Shown: positions 45,560 through 54,326, numbered from the stretch's first letter. The stretch: 64,000 nucleotides of DNA from Phymorhynchus buccinoides (GCA_017654935.2 CM065704.1:18826168-18890167); one strand, 5' to 3'. The notes: a model not told the origin generated them from the letters alone. Translations and numbers: made by a program.

Positions 45560-47996
45560 GTGCCCATGCACTTAGCACACGTTAAACCCAGTGGCAACGA
45601 AAAAGTTGTCATTTGGTCAAAATTTACCACCACCTCCTTTCCTTCCTCATCAGTCACAAAAATCGCATGCACATTTTTTTTTTAAATTGGGTGCGATGCA
45701 CTCTCCAGGTGGGAGCAACCCGAATTTCACAGAGACACCTCTGTGACTATTAACTACCCAAATACCTAATAGTAATGCTTAAATACTCCTTTGTGGCCAA
45801 GCTGGGGTCAGTGTGTCGGTGTTCACTGACTTTTTCTGCTGTGTGGTTGTTCAGGGTCAGTATAAAAGACTCCTCTGTGGCCAAGCTGGGGTCGGTGTTC
45901 ACTGACTTTATCTGCTGTGGTTGTTCAGGGTCAGTATTAAAGACTCCTCTGTGGCCAAGCTGGGGTCGGTGTTCACTGACTCTATCTGCTGTGGTTGTTC
46001 AGGGTCAGTATAAAAGACTCCTCCGTGGCCAAGCTGGGGTCGGTGTTCACTTACTTTATCTGCTGTGGTTGTTCAGGGTCAGTATTAAAGACTCCTCTGT
46101 GGCCAAGCTGGGGTCAGTGTGTCGCCGCGTCTACAGGATCTTCTCCCACGCCTACTTCCACCACAGAGCGCTGTTTGATGAGTATGAGGTGGGTTAGTGT
46201 ACACACTGGTCCATTTTCTCATGCGTTAACTTTCTTCTTATTCTGTCCTATTGTAACAACCATTGTTGTCAATTTATTGATGGTTCTCTTGTGGTAGGAA
46301 CAGGGGACTTCCAGTCTAGCAGCTGTCATCATGGCAGCCAACTGGATACCATTTTCTTTTCTTTATCGATCGCTCAGACAGTGTCCTGTCGTATGAACGC
46401 TGATGCATCATGCTGCCGTTATGCGCAACTAACTAAGAAATAGTTAGGCCCAGCATATCCGTCTTCGGCTGAAGAAAATCTTTGTAAGAATTTCTAGAAC
46501 AAAAGGCAGGAGACTGGACCAGTAAAGTAGAAAGATGGTAAGCAAAAGGAAAGGGCAGAGTAAAAGAGAGTGATAGATTAGAGGAAGTTACAAGCACAGA
46601 ACTTCCAGAAGGTGTGGGAACTAATTGTGCTGACAGATGCCTCAGGGAAAGACTCATGAAGGAGGCTGGGTCGTCCACGGAGACCCAAGGCATCCACCTG
46701 CTCCAGTTACAGCGTTCAGATTGGGGAATCGGAAGTGGGGAATAGCGGCAAGTGGAAACAGGGACAGGGAGGAGAAAGATGAGGAGTTGTAGGCTGGGTT
46801 GGGTGTGTGTGGGGGGAGGGGGTGTCAGTTGCTGTATATAGTTCATTGTGATTCTTGTAAAACCACACAACTATGTCCCATATGTGCCTCTAATCAGGTC
46901 AGAGGACGCTAAACAAATTTCTGTGTAAAGAAAAGCTTTCTCTAGAGGATCTTCTCCCTTGCCTGTTTTCATCACAGAGCGCTGTTCAATCCATATGAGG
47001 TGTGTGGGTGTGTGCACTGTGCCTACCCTTATCTTTTCATTTTGTGATGCTAAAGAGACTTACAGATAGAGATGATGGTGTGTGTTTTGTTCTGTTAGAT
47101 ATACGCACACACAAAGACAAGTGTGTGTGTGTTCATTGTTAATACGAAGAGCATGAATTAATCGCCTATCAGTGCACATTCAAAAAACAACAACACGCAC
47201 ACACAAAGACAAGTGTGTGTGTGTTCATTGTTAATACGAAGAGCATGAATTAATCGCCTATCAGTGCACATTCAAAAAACAACACACACACACAAAACAT
47301 ATTTTATGTGGAACTCAGTTTCTGCAATATAGAATAGCTGTTAGAACTTCTAAAACTGTATTAAAATACTTGACATGGACAACATAATTATGCATCAGTG
47401 TAAGGGAAGTAATTAACTCTCAGGGTGGCTTATCTGTCACTGTGTTTGAAACTTGAGAGTCATAGCAATGTCCACCAAGTTTAGAAACAGTGCTATTATA
47501 AAACAGCTCATATCAGTTTTCTTTACAAAGTGTATCTCTGTGCATATGCTTGTGCGATTGAGTGGGTGCTTGTGTCACTGAGTCATTGTATTTCATCTTG
47601 TTTCAGAACAAGACCCACTTGTGTCGTCGCTTCACACTGTTTGTGACTCGACCATGCACAACGTGTGTGTTTGTGCCTCAGAATCAGACCCTTTTTAGTT
47701 TGACATCTCATCCATGTCTGTGTGTGAGCATATCGCTGGGTTAAAGCCAGAAGATATTTTCAGAAAAGAATTTTTTTTAAAACACGCTGATAGCACCTCG
47801 CTTTCACCCGACGATGTGTGAGCGTGCATGACTACGCATACATGTGTCGCTCACTGTGCGTGTGTTTCAGAACGAGACCCACTTGTGTCGCCGCTTCACG
47901 CTGTTTGTGACCAAGTACAACCTGATGCCCAGGGACAACCTGATCGTGCCCATCCTGGGGGACCAGCAGACCGTGGAGGGAGAGAGCGAGGCTTGA
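34313..47996 (+). CDS. MOB4: MOB4 / phocein, MOB-family subunit of the STRIPAK complex (8 exons, complete)
   Basis: Cytoplasmic adaptor of the striatin-PP2A (STRIPAK) complex, acting with MST3/MST4-type kinases. Exons: 34313-34375, 37384-37446, 42373-42473, 42871-42913 (or to 42919), 43970-44056, 44952-45031, 46077-46188, 47871-47996. All junction phases agree and give about 224 residues; the family is about 225. The start [19 protein letters not shown] aligns with the known N-terminus. An in-frame ATG at 34274 follows a stop at 34271, so at most 13 extra residues are possible. Landmarks: [77 protein letters not shown]-terminal EGESEA. Zinc ligands are C93/C98 and H170/H175 (HAYFHH). Several exons lie near partial duplicates of themselves. 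Confidence 0.96.
34892..35200. mobile_element. TTAA-flanked MITE, family A, copy 1 (piggyBac-like ends)
   Basis: Ends CCCCTTCGCTGCC and, inverted, CCTCTTCACTGCC, with a perfect TTAA on both sides (34888-34891 and 35201-35204). That target site is the hallmark of piggyBac-group elements. 309 bp, no ORF. It lies in MOB4 intron 1 together with copy 2 at 36884-37184. Confidence 0.85.
35400..36780 (+). repeat. AGGTCA-family interspersed repeat with tandem modules, copy 3
   Basis: A module around TCTAATGCCAACGGTTTTGA followed by AGCTCTCACTCTCACTGTGC is repeated three to four times (35570-35960). The block at 36425-36460 reads TTTTCAAGGTCAAACTTAAA then GGTCAAGGTCAG. Text at 36500-36600 matches the reverse complement of 12950-13060. 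The right end has GCCTGAACAGACAGACAGAC. In MOB4 intron 1. Confidence 0.75.
36884..37184. mobile_element. TTAA MITE, family A, copy 2
   Basis: Homologous to 34892-35200 along its length (CTATTTGCCAAGTCG, CTTCTGAATAAAAGTG, CTATGACGGATATTTCCGTG). The right end is intact (GGGGCAGTGAAGAGGTTA); the left end is degraded. Confidence 0.8.
37384..37446 (+). CDS. MOB4: MOB4 exon 2
   Basis: The acceptor ATTTACAG ends at 37383. 21 codons, [21 protein letters not shown] type; donor CAGGTAAAC. The usual aromatic 'DFYNWPDE' start is diverged to EWCSWQDE. Confidence 0.95.
37870..38708 (+). mobile_element. LINE 3' end in MOB4 intron 2, with (AAG)n tail
   Basis: 37917-37990 translates to [20 protein letters not shown], the RT C-terminal 'LPxxV...SLExFKxxLKxHL' signature. 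It is followed by a C-run (38009-38030), an internally duplicated GC-rich segment (GCATCATGCGGGG near 38238, GCATCATGTGGGG near 38312) and an end reading AGTGGCAGCAGAATC ... GTTGGCTGCC before AGAAGAAGAAGAAG. I-group/Nimbus-like LINEs end in a similar way (inferred). Confidence 0.65.
38812..39416. repeat. 35/31-bp minisatellite (CCTATATGCTGTCTGTCTCA type), about 18 copies
   Basis: CCTATATGCTGTCTGTCTCA recurs every 35 bp in the first half and every 31 bp in the second; the difference is one TCTG. This gives all-frame Cys/Leu/Ser-rich ORFs, which are artefacts. In MOB4 intron 2. Confidence 0.95.
39464..40107. mobile_element. TTAA MITE, family B, with tandemly amplified 3' part
   Basis: The first copy, 39464-39715, has ends CCCTTTCGCCACC and GGCGGTGAAAGGG and TTAA on both sides. 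Its last 96 bp are then repeated twice more (from 39727 and 39823). A second, diverged full-length-like copy follows to 40107, ending again in GGCGGTGAAAGGGTTAA. Confidence 0.85.
40490..42062 (-). mobile_element. Decayed CR1/Rex1-like LINE on the minus strand in MOB4 intron 2
   Basis: Minus-strand translation from 42060 gives [20 protein letters not shown]; from about 41810, [34 protein letters not shown] and [12 protein letters not shown]. This is the Rex1/CR1 RT C-terminal signature, with several stops. The 3' end (plus-strand left end) has AACTTTATTATCTCTTAG and a (TGAGT)n tail at 40490-40508. A C32 tract at 41294 and an AGGTCA-family-like module (GAATCGCTTCAAATTT, 40680-40880) lie in its 3' region. 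It is related to the younger element at 59371-61461. Confidence 0.8.
42128..42156. repeat. Poly-G tract, 29 bp
   Basis: Homopolymer just right of the LINE, 217 bp before MOB4 exon 3. Confidence 0.95.
42373..42473 (+). CDS. MOB4: MOB4 exon 3
   Basis: The acceptor CTTCCAG ends at 42372. 101 bp: [17 protein letters not shown] then [16 protein letters not shown]. The donor CGGTAAGTG splits the final Arg codon. Confidence 0.97.
42520..42622. repeat. 26-31-bp tandem repeat, four copies
   Basis: ATGGTTTCTTTATCTTTTAC repeated, with some units lacking TTGTT. In intron 3. Confidence 0.9.
42871..42919 (+). CDS. MOB4: MOB4 exon 4 (two possible donors)
   Basis: The acceptor TTGTGTGCAG ends at 42870. 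Codons read [14 protein letters not shown]. The exon may end at 42913 using a GC-type donor (GCAAGT), giving KLQ-AEC as in the family. It may instead end at 42919 using GTAAGT, adding Ala-Ser. Both are in frame. Confidence 0.9.
43970..44056 (+). CDS. MOB4: MOB4 exon 5
   Basis: The acceptor GTGTGACAG ends at 43969. 29 codons, AECNPETC (zinc ligands) then [20 protein letters not shown]. Donor GAGGTACAC. Confidence 0.97.
44083..44307. mobile_element. Possible TTAA MITE, family C, 26 bp after MOB4 exon 5
   Basis: Left end TTAA then CCCCTTGACTGAC; right end GGCAGTCAAGG, whose reverse complement is CCTTGACTGCC. The right TTAA is not intact. About 225 bp. Confidence 0.6.
44540..44697. mobile_element. 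MITE-like element with 'ACTATAAGGCGCA' type inverted ends
   Basis: The left end ATATTTTAAGGACTATAAGG and right end CGCCTTACAGTCAGTAAAAT are imperfect inverted repeats, with internal TATAAGGCGCAGGGGTCTCA. In MOB4 intron 5. Class uncertain. Confidence 0.55.
44952..45031 (+). CDS. MOB4: MOB4 exon 6
   Basis: The acceptor TTCCTTAG ends at 44951. 80 bp: [18 protein letters not shown] then NSNKYFPS plus a split Arg. Donor AGGTGTGTGG. Confidence 0.97.
45403..46076 (+). repeat. Tandem array of partial exon 7 copies (74-bp unit), one split by a SINE
   Basis: The acceptor-plus-exon start TTGTTCAG/GGTCAGTAT occurs at 45403, 45855, 45929, 46003 and, as the real exon, 46077; the last four are exactly 74 bp apart. 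Each copy carries the first 40-45 bp of exon 7 followed by the end of intron 6. The leftmost copy is interrupted by a SINE. Confidence 0.95.
45414..45775 (+). mobile_element. tRNA-headed SINE (family 2) inside an exon 7 duplicate
   Basis: Box A-like TGGCACAGCGG (45417-45427) and box B-like AGTTCGAACCT (45459-45469), then a unique body and a 3' domain (GGTGGGAGCAACCCGAATTT then CACAGAG...CTCTGTGAC) shared with the SINEs at 54327 and 62932. It is inserted in exon 7-like sequence, which resumes at about 45783 (ACTCCTTTGTGGCCAAGCTG). Confidence 0.88.
46077..46188 (+). CDS. MOB4: MOB4 exon 7
   Basis: The acceptor TTGTTCAG ends at 46076. 112 bp: [17 protein letters not shown], then [20 protein letters not shown]. 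It contains both zinc-binding histidines (HAYFHH). Donor GAGGTGGGT. Confidence 0.97.
46189..46940. other. Intron 7 sequence without recognised gene
   Basis: The minus-strand frame 46433-46870 (145 aa, Ser/Pro-rich) shows no recognised domain. Confidence 0.4.
46945..46998 (+). pseudogene. Partial second copy of MOB4 exon 7 (3' half)
   Basis: AGGATCTTCTCCCTTGCCTG to TATGAG then GTGTGT matches the last 54 bp of exon 7 plus the donor, with substitutions ([20 protein letters not shown]). It lacks the 5' half and any obvious acceptor. Confidence 0.88.
47106..47290. repeat. 92-bp direct duplication in intron 7
   Basis: ACAAAGACAAGTGTGTGTGT begins at 47111 and 47203, with nearly identical copies that both contain CGAAGAGCATGAATTAATCG. 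Confidence 0.94.
47607..47744 (+). pseudogene. Second copy of MOB4 exon 8 (possible alternative terminal exon)
   Basis: It follows a good acceptor (CATCTTGTTTCAG, ending 47606). The first 14 codons read [14 protein letters not shown], matching the true exon ([14 protein letters not shown]). The sequence then diverges and stays open to TGA-type termination at 47744, 45 codons in all. Phase 0 matches exon 7. It could be a decayed duplicate or an alternative last exon that would replace [15 protein letters not shown] and the EGESEA tail. Confidence 0.7.
47871..47996 (+). CDS. MOB4: MOB4 exon 8 (terminal)
   Basis: The acceptor GTGTGTTTCAG ends at 47870. 41 codons: [41 protein letters not shown], then TGA. 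Confidence 0.97.
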   Translation, partial: NETHLCRRFTLFVTKYNLMPRDNLIVPILGDQQTVEGESEA

Positions 47997-48700
47997 CCCA
48001 ACTCTGCAGCATAAACCATCTCACTGATGAGGGGTGGGGGGTGGGGGTGGGGGGGGTGGACCAGCAGGCTGTGGAGGGAGAGAGCGAGGCTTGACCCAAC
48101 TCTGCAGCATAAACCATCTCACTGATGAGGGGTGGGGGGGGGGACCAGCAGGCTGTGGAGGGAGAGAGCGAGGCTTGACCCAACTCTGCAGCATAAACCA
48201 TCTCACTGATGAGGGGTGGAGGGTGGGGTGGACCAGCAGGCCGTGGAGGGGGAGAGCGAGGCTTGACCCAACTCTGCAGCAGAAAACTCTGCGGCATAAA
48301 CCATCTCACTGATGAGGGGTGGAGGGGGGGGGGGGGGGACCAGCAGACCGTGGAGGGAGAGAGCGAGGCTTGACCCAACTCTGCAGCATAAGCCATCTCA
48401 CTGATGAGGGGTGGAGGGGGGGGGGGGGGGGGACCAGCAGGCCGTGGAGGGAGAGAGCGAGGCTCTACCCAACTCTGCAGCATAAACCATCTCACTGATG
48501 AGGGGTGGAGGGGGGGGGGGGGACCAGCAGGCCGTGGAAGGAGAGAGCGAGGCTTGACCCAACTCTGCAGCATAAACCATCTCACTGATGAGGGGAGGGG
48601 GGGGGGGGGGGGGGGAACCAGCAGGCCGTGGAGGGAGAGAGCGAGGCTTGACCCAACTCTGCAGCAGAAACCATCTCACTGATGAGGGGGGGGGGGGGGG
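47961..48700 (+). repeat. 8-copy minisatellite of the MOB4 C-terminal codons, stop and 3' UTR start
   Basis: Units of 84-108 bp begin with GACCAGCAG at 47961 (the real coding copy), 48059, 48143, 48231, 48338, 48432, 48522 and 48615. Each contains the GTGGAGGGAGAGAGCGAGGC and TTGACC segment (EGESEA-stop) and ends in a G-run of 5-18 bases. Length differences come mainly from the G-runs. Confidence 0.95.
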
Positions 48701-49127
48701 TGTTAAAGATCAGAGGTGAAAGGGATGAGAAGGAATAAGGCGGGGGTGAAAAGAGGGCCTGGAAAGCTTCATGCCATGGAGGGAGAAAGAGAAGCTATAT
48801 TCGCCTTTCAGTCGAACAACTGCAAATGTTGTTGAGAATGTGTTTGACGGCAGCGAAAAATTCTGTTGAAATCGGACAGATGCCTGAAATTACTGTTTTC
48901 AGAGCTTGGGATTACTGACAGTGAAGATTTGGGGTAAACAGGTCTGCTGTCTATGTACCTGTATAAATGTGTGTGTGTTGTTGATTTACCTTACTTCCTA
49001 CAGATTTTGTTCTTACTGTACGGACCACCACACTCTGTGTTAAAAACTGGAGGGGCAGTTTATCCACATTTTGCTCTTTAAGGGAGGTAATTAAGTGGAC
49101 AGATGGGAAGCTTTACTTGTGTGTTGT
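48701..49127 (+). other. MOB4 3' flank / probable 3' UTR
   Basis: No coding features. A polyadenylation signal cannot be assigned with confidence; a candidate AATAAA lies at about 54186, after further insertions. Confidence 0.35.
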
Positions 49128-49135
49128 CAGTCATA

Positions 49136-50268
49136 CAGGGGTGGGATTTTATCCGTTTTTTGCCGGAAATCCGGTATTTACAAAAAAAATCCGACATTGA
49201 AAAAAACAAATTCGGCAAAAAATAAATATATTTCTTTAACCCTAGTAGCGCTGTTCCCGGATTGATCGGGGATAGCCCCCCTAGAGCCAATAGCGGCTCC
49301 CGGAATATTCCGGGAAGCCCACATGACCTCACAAAGCACTTAATATAGTGGCCAATCATTGAATACTTGTGTACCTACCACACTACGTCATTAAAAAAGG
49401 GGTTGCGCTTGACATCCCATGCATTAAATGCAGTATTTTCATTGGTTAAAGGGGTGAAATAATGTTTTTATTTGGGGTCAGACTGAAGAGAATACAAATG
49501 GCGACCAGATTTTTTACTGTCCATTCGAAGAGCTTTCCAGGCAGATTTTTGATGGTAGAGATCATAATTAGGGCTTGAAATGAGTCAGTTTAGATTATAT
49601 TATCACTGGCGAGTACGATGATGTGAGAATTTTGAACTTTTCAACGGAAAACGAAGTGAAAATTGATCGCGATGTTGCCGAGTTGCAACTTGGCGGCCGG
49701 CCGAGTGAATTTCTCTGTGCGATCGCGAACATTTCCAGGTATTTTGCTTTTTTCTGCTTGTTTTATACTAAAATCGACAAAGAATTAATGACTGAAGGTA
49801 CTAATAAAGCTTTTCTGACGAAATTGAGCAACAAAATCATCGAAAATCGACGCCGATGTTCGCAGAAACCGATCTTGCTACGGTTACGGCTAACAATCAA
49901 AGACTTGACTTCGATTAGGCCTACCTTTATTTTAAACAAATTACCCGATAATTCCAAAGATGCCAGTGTCTAAATTATTTTATTATTTGCACACCATTCA
50001 TCCATCGATCCAAGTTAAAGGCACAAAAATAGCCTGGAGAGTGGTTGCATTTTTAAAAATTTCAACACACCTGTCCGTTCATTATTTTATTTTTTATTAA
50101 TTAATGAAATCACATACAGTCTTACAATTTCATTCATGCCAACCCATTTTATAGGCTTTATTTTATTGTATTTGTTTATTATTAATCAAATTTTGTTCAG
50201 GGGGTGGGCCGCGGGTTGTTGAAAATCTAGTTTTCCTTTTTTTTTTCTTTGGTCAAATCCCACCCCTG
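49136..50268. mobile_element. hAT-like non-autonomous DNA transposon, 1.13 kb
   Basis: Terminal inverted repeats CAGGGGTGGGATTT (49136) and AAATCCCACCCCTG (ending 50268). Flanking 8-mers CAGTCATA and GACTCATA match at 6 of 8 positions, consistent with an aged 8-bp hAT target duplication. CAGGGGTG ends are typical of hAT elements. No transposase is recognised. An internal frame of 116 codons (49623-49973) matches nothing I know; a segment from 49218 (TTAACCCTAGTAGCGCTG) may be a nested element. Confidence 0.75.
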
Positions 50269-50774
50269 GACTCATAGGATTCTCTCTCCTTACAAGCAGA
50301 AATGTGGATTTTGCCCTTGGGTGATAAATGTGACCCGCCTCCACAAAATGAGTCGTGTTGTCTCTAGCTCACTTACCCCCTAGGGGCAATTTTAGGGTGG
50401 AACTGGAAGGGGGGCAAATAACATTATCAGATTGTGACTTATTATTGAACAATAGGTCTTTATCTACCTCACACAGAAGTATTGAACTGAACTGAAGTGT
50501 AAACACGATCCTTTCTGCCTTCAAAGTGTGTTTATATCAGAAACATCTGGTAGTTTTCCACACATTTTCAAAACTTTGCGGTTGCATTTTCTCATTTTGC
50601 CGATTCCCTAAGTATACGACTTTAAATCTTCATAACTTTGCTACAAATAGTCCGATTTAACACAAAAATTATTTGTTGGAAAGCTTTTTTTTAATGCAGA
50701 ATAACAATTTGTTAATAACTCAAAAGTGATGTCTGGTACTCATTTTGTGGAGACAGGTCACAAATGTGTGTGTG

Positions 50775-51035
50775 TCAAGTCAAGTCGAGTCAAAATGATT
50801 TTTATTGAGCATAAAGAAATAAGCTTTGACAGCTTTTTTACATTCTGTGCTCAACCTAAATTAGAAAAGCATGCAAACAGAAACATAAAACAAAACAAGA
50901 AAAAAAGAAAAGCGTGCAAAAATGAAAACAAACAAATTTTACTCAGCTAACATCAATTAACTACTCATGCATCTTAGGCATATATGGAAAATGACAGAAA
51001 AAAAGATACAGACAGGCATGCATAGACAGTGACTG
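50775..51035 (-). mobile_element. LINE 3' end fragment, minus strand, (TGACT)n tail
   Basis: On the plus strand: CAAGTCAAGTCGAGTC (tail), then AAAATGATTTTTATTGAGCA, the reverse complement of an AATAAAAAT-type LINE 3' end. Short (GT)n precedes it and (GA)9 follows at 51036. Confidence 0.55.
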
Positions 51036-51317
51036 AGAGAGAGAGAGAGAGAGAGAGGAGCATTTAAGTGTAAAAGTTTAGCGAAAGAAAGTGAAGGTAG
51101 AAGACTAGAGAGTACATGAGAGTATATCTTGTAGAATACAGGGAAACATTATTGGAAAGACGGCAAAGGAGAACAATTGAACAAATATATAGCATTTGTA
51201 GCATTATCAATAAGATGTAAGCATTTTTTAAAGTTTATCAAGCAAATTCTTTTTTTATCGCAGTTTTAAATGCTAAGTTTTTGTGTGTATGTGTGTGTGT
51301 TCTTTTTCTTGTGAATG

Positions 51318-52440
51318 TGTATGTGTTGACATCATCATGTTGCATGTGAATGTGTATGTGTTGACATCATCCTGTTGCATGTGTATGTGTTGACAGCATC
51401 CTGTTGCTTGTGTATGTTGACAGCATCCTGTTGTGAATGTGTATGTGTTGACAGCATCCTGTTGCTTGTGTATGTGTTGACAGCATCCTGTTGTGTATGT
51501 GTTGACAGCATCCTGTTGCTTGTGAATGTGTATGTGTTGACAGCATCATGTTGCTTGTGAATGTGTATGTGTTGACAGCATCCTGTTGCATGTGTATGTG
51601 TTGACAGCATCCTGTTGTGAATGTGTATGTGTTGACAGCATCCTGTTGTGAATGTGTATGTGTTGACAGCATCCTGTTGCTTGTGTATGTGTTGACAGCA
51701 TCCTGTTGTGAATGTGTATGTGTTGACAGCATCCTGTTGCTTGTGTATGTGTTGACAGCATCCTGTTGTGAATGTGTATGTGTTGACAGCATCCTGTTGC
51801 TTGTGAATGTGTATGTGTTGACAGCATCCTGTTGTGAATGTGTATGTGTTGACAGCATCCTGTTGCTTGTGTATGTGTTGACAGCATCCTGTTGTGTATG
51901 TGTTGACAACATCCTGTTGCTTGTGTATGTGTTGACAGCATCCTGTTGCTTGTGTATGTGTTGACAGCATCCTGTTGTGAATGTGTATGTGTTGACAGCA
52001 TCCTGTTGTGTATGTGTTGACAGCATCCTGTTGTGAATGTATATGTGTTGACAGCATCCTGTTGCTTGTGAATGTATATGTGTTGACAGCATCCTGTTGT
52101 GAATGTGTATGTGTTGACAGCATCCTGTTGTGAATGTGTATGTGTTGACAGCATCCTGTTGCATGTGAATGTGTATGTGTTGACAGCATCCTGTTGTGAA
52201 TGTGTATGTGTTGACAGCATCATGTTGTGAATGTGTATGTGTTGACAGCATCATGTTGTGAATGTGTATGTGTTGACAGCATCCTGTTGCATGTGTATGT
52301 GTTGACAGCATCCTGTTGTGAATGTGTATGTGTTGACAGCATCCTGTTGTGAATGTGTATGTGTTGACAGCATCCTGTTGTGAATGTGTATGTGTTGACA
52401 GCATCCTGTTGTGTATGTGTTGACAGCATCCTGTTGCATG
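51318..52440. repeat. Variable 24-37-bp minisatellite (GTTGACAGCATCCTGTTG), about 38 copies
   Basis: The core GTGTTGACAGCATCCTGTTG is constant. Spacing varies with the linker (TGTATGT, TGAATGTGTATGT, CTTGTGTATGT, CTTGTGAATGTGTATGT); the TGAATGTGTATGT type gives 31 bp (52333 and 52364). Open frames on both strands are artefacts. Confidence 0.95.
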
Positions 52441-54320
52441 GCAAGTCTCCCTGCCTCCCTAAATTCTGTCTGTTGAGTCATAAAATACTTTTAAATGATA
52501 CATTCATGATCGAATGAAGTCTGTGCTAATGTATGTATCTTGAATCGCACTACACTAGCCTGTTGTGTGTGTGTGTGTGCGTGCTTGCATGTGTGTGTGT
52601 TTTGTGATAGGGGGTACCTGGTGTGTGTTTATGTCTGGTGTTTACTCTTGGTTTTGTTTTTTAAAGGGGGAGGTGAGGGGAAAGGTGTGGAAAGGGGGGC
52701 GGGGGGGGATCCCATGACTACAGCTGGACAAGAATTGTTTGAAATGTGTGTGTTTTGGGGTTTTGTTTTGTTTTGTTAGTATGGTCTTATGATGTTGCAT
52801 CTGATATACAGAGAAACTGCCACTCCACACTGTCTTTGTCGTTGTTGCATACTTTGTTTATGAGATTCCTGGGGGGGGGGGGGGGTTGTGGCTATCTTGG
52901 TACTGGAAAAGTTATTCCTCTGATAACAGTAAGCTACTATACCTTACTGCATGCACTTAGAACACGAAGAAGGTAGACTTTGCTTGCGTTTGTTAATAAT
53001 GAAATAATATGCACTGTATAGTTATTTGATGTGAGAGAGAGAGAGAGAGTGAGTGTGTTGGGAGGGGGGTCATTATTTCATTTTTTTGTAAAACTGGCTT
53101 CTTTTCTTGTGCATGTGTTTAAAAAAAAGATTAGTAACAGCAGTCGCATGGTCTTTTTGCTGTTTAAATTAAAAAATAGCAACTTACATGAGTGTTTGAC
53201 AGTGTGTGTACATCACTACATGTACATGTTTTTAGCACACAAGATATGGAATCAGATAGTGAATCTATTCATACTTTGCATTATTATTTTGATCACATTC
53301 TCTTGCACCTTTACTGTTTTAGCATTTTGTTTTTGTAGCGTTATACATAGATTGTATAAATGTATGTGTGTTTTGTTTTGTTTCGATAAAATATTAACAT
53401 GCGAAATTGTAACACTTGTTAGGAATTCGAGAATTTTCTTTCTTTTTTTTGTGTTCAGTTGATGTGAACTCTTCCAACTGCTTCCTCGTGCTTGAACTGT
53501 TTAGTATGTGTGTGTGCGTGCATGCATGCATTGTCATCACATTCATGGATTTTCATCAATGATTAATTTCAATCATTTAATGGGGGTTTACCCGTATTTT
53601 CCCATCTTGTTGAGCGTAGCAACGTCAAAAAGAAAAAAGAAAAATTATGGACTTATTTTACTGTTATGTTTGTGTTGTTTGAATTGCACTTCATGGTGCA
53701 GTTTTGTTTTGTCAGAAGCTGTGAGGCTGGCAGTAAGTTGACCACGGTGTAGTCATGCCCAAAGTAACAATATTTTAGTGTTTTTCTTGTTGGAAGTGAA
53801 TCTGCAAAATGAATTGTTTCTCCATTTTGGAACCTGCAAGTTCTGATCTTTGTTACAAAAGTTTCTGTTTATTTTTTAAAAATATTTGTTGTCATGTAAG
53901 TATGTACTTACAGTTACATGTAAGTATGTACGTTTGTGTGTGTATGCTCGAATGTGTGTTCCCAGGCTTGATCAAACTTGAACAAAGACATTCTTTGGAT
54001 TTACATGTTAATTTGAAAGATTTCACATGTATTTATTTTGTCTATGTAGAATCATGTTTTAAGTCCATCATTTCCTTTCATTTTAATCTATTCATTGATG
54101 CTCCTTTTCACATTGACATTGGAATGTAGATATACTCATATAGGGAAATATTGTGTATGTATGTATATAGTAGTTCAAGCCCCAAAATAAATATCTGTTG
54201 CTTGATTGTGTGCCTTGTGTCTGTGACAGTGATAGTGAAAAGGAGAACATGGTCATGTGTTATTTGCCTGTATCAATGTTTACTTCGGCATATTTCTTGT
54301 ATTGATAATGTAAAAGAATG
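52441..54320. other. AT-rich sequence without coding features
   Basis: TTTGTTTTG-rich with G-runs at 52690 and 52871. AAAATAAATATC near 54186 followed by a T/G-rich stretch could be a polyadenylation signal; if MOB4 used it, its 3' UTR would exceed 6 kb (speculative). Confidence 0.35.
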
Positions 54321-54326
54321 GGAGAA

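Noticed and set aside
51335..52404. 345-codon His/Thr-rich frame on the minus strand
   Set aside because: Product of the GTTGACAGCATCCTG minisatellite; all frames are similarly open.
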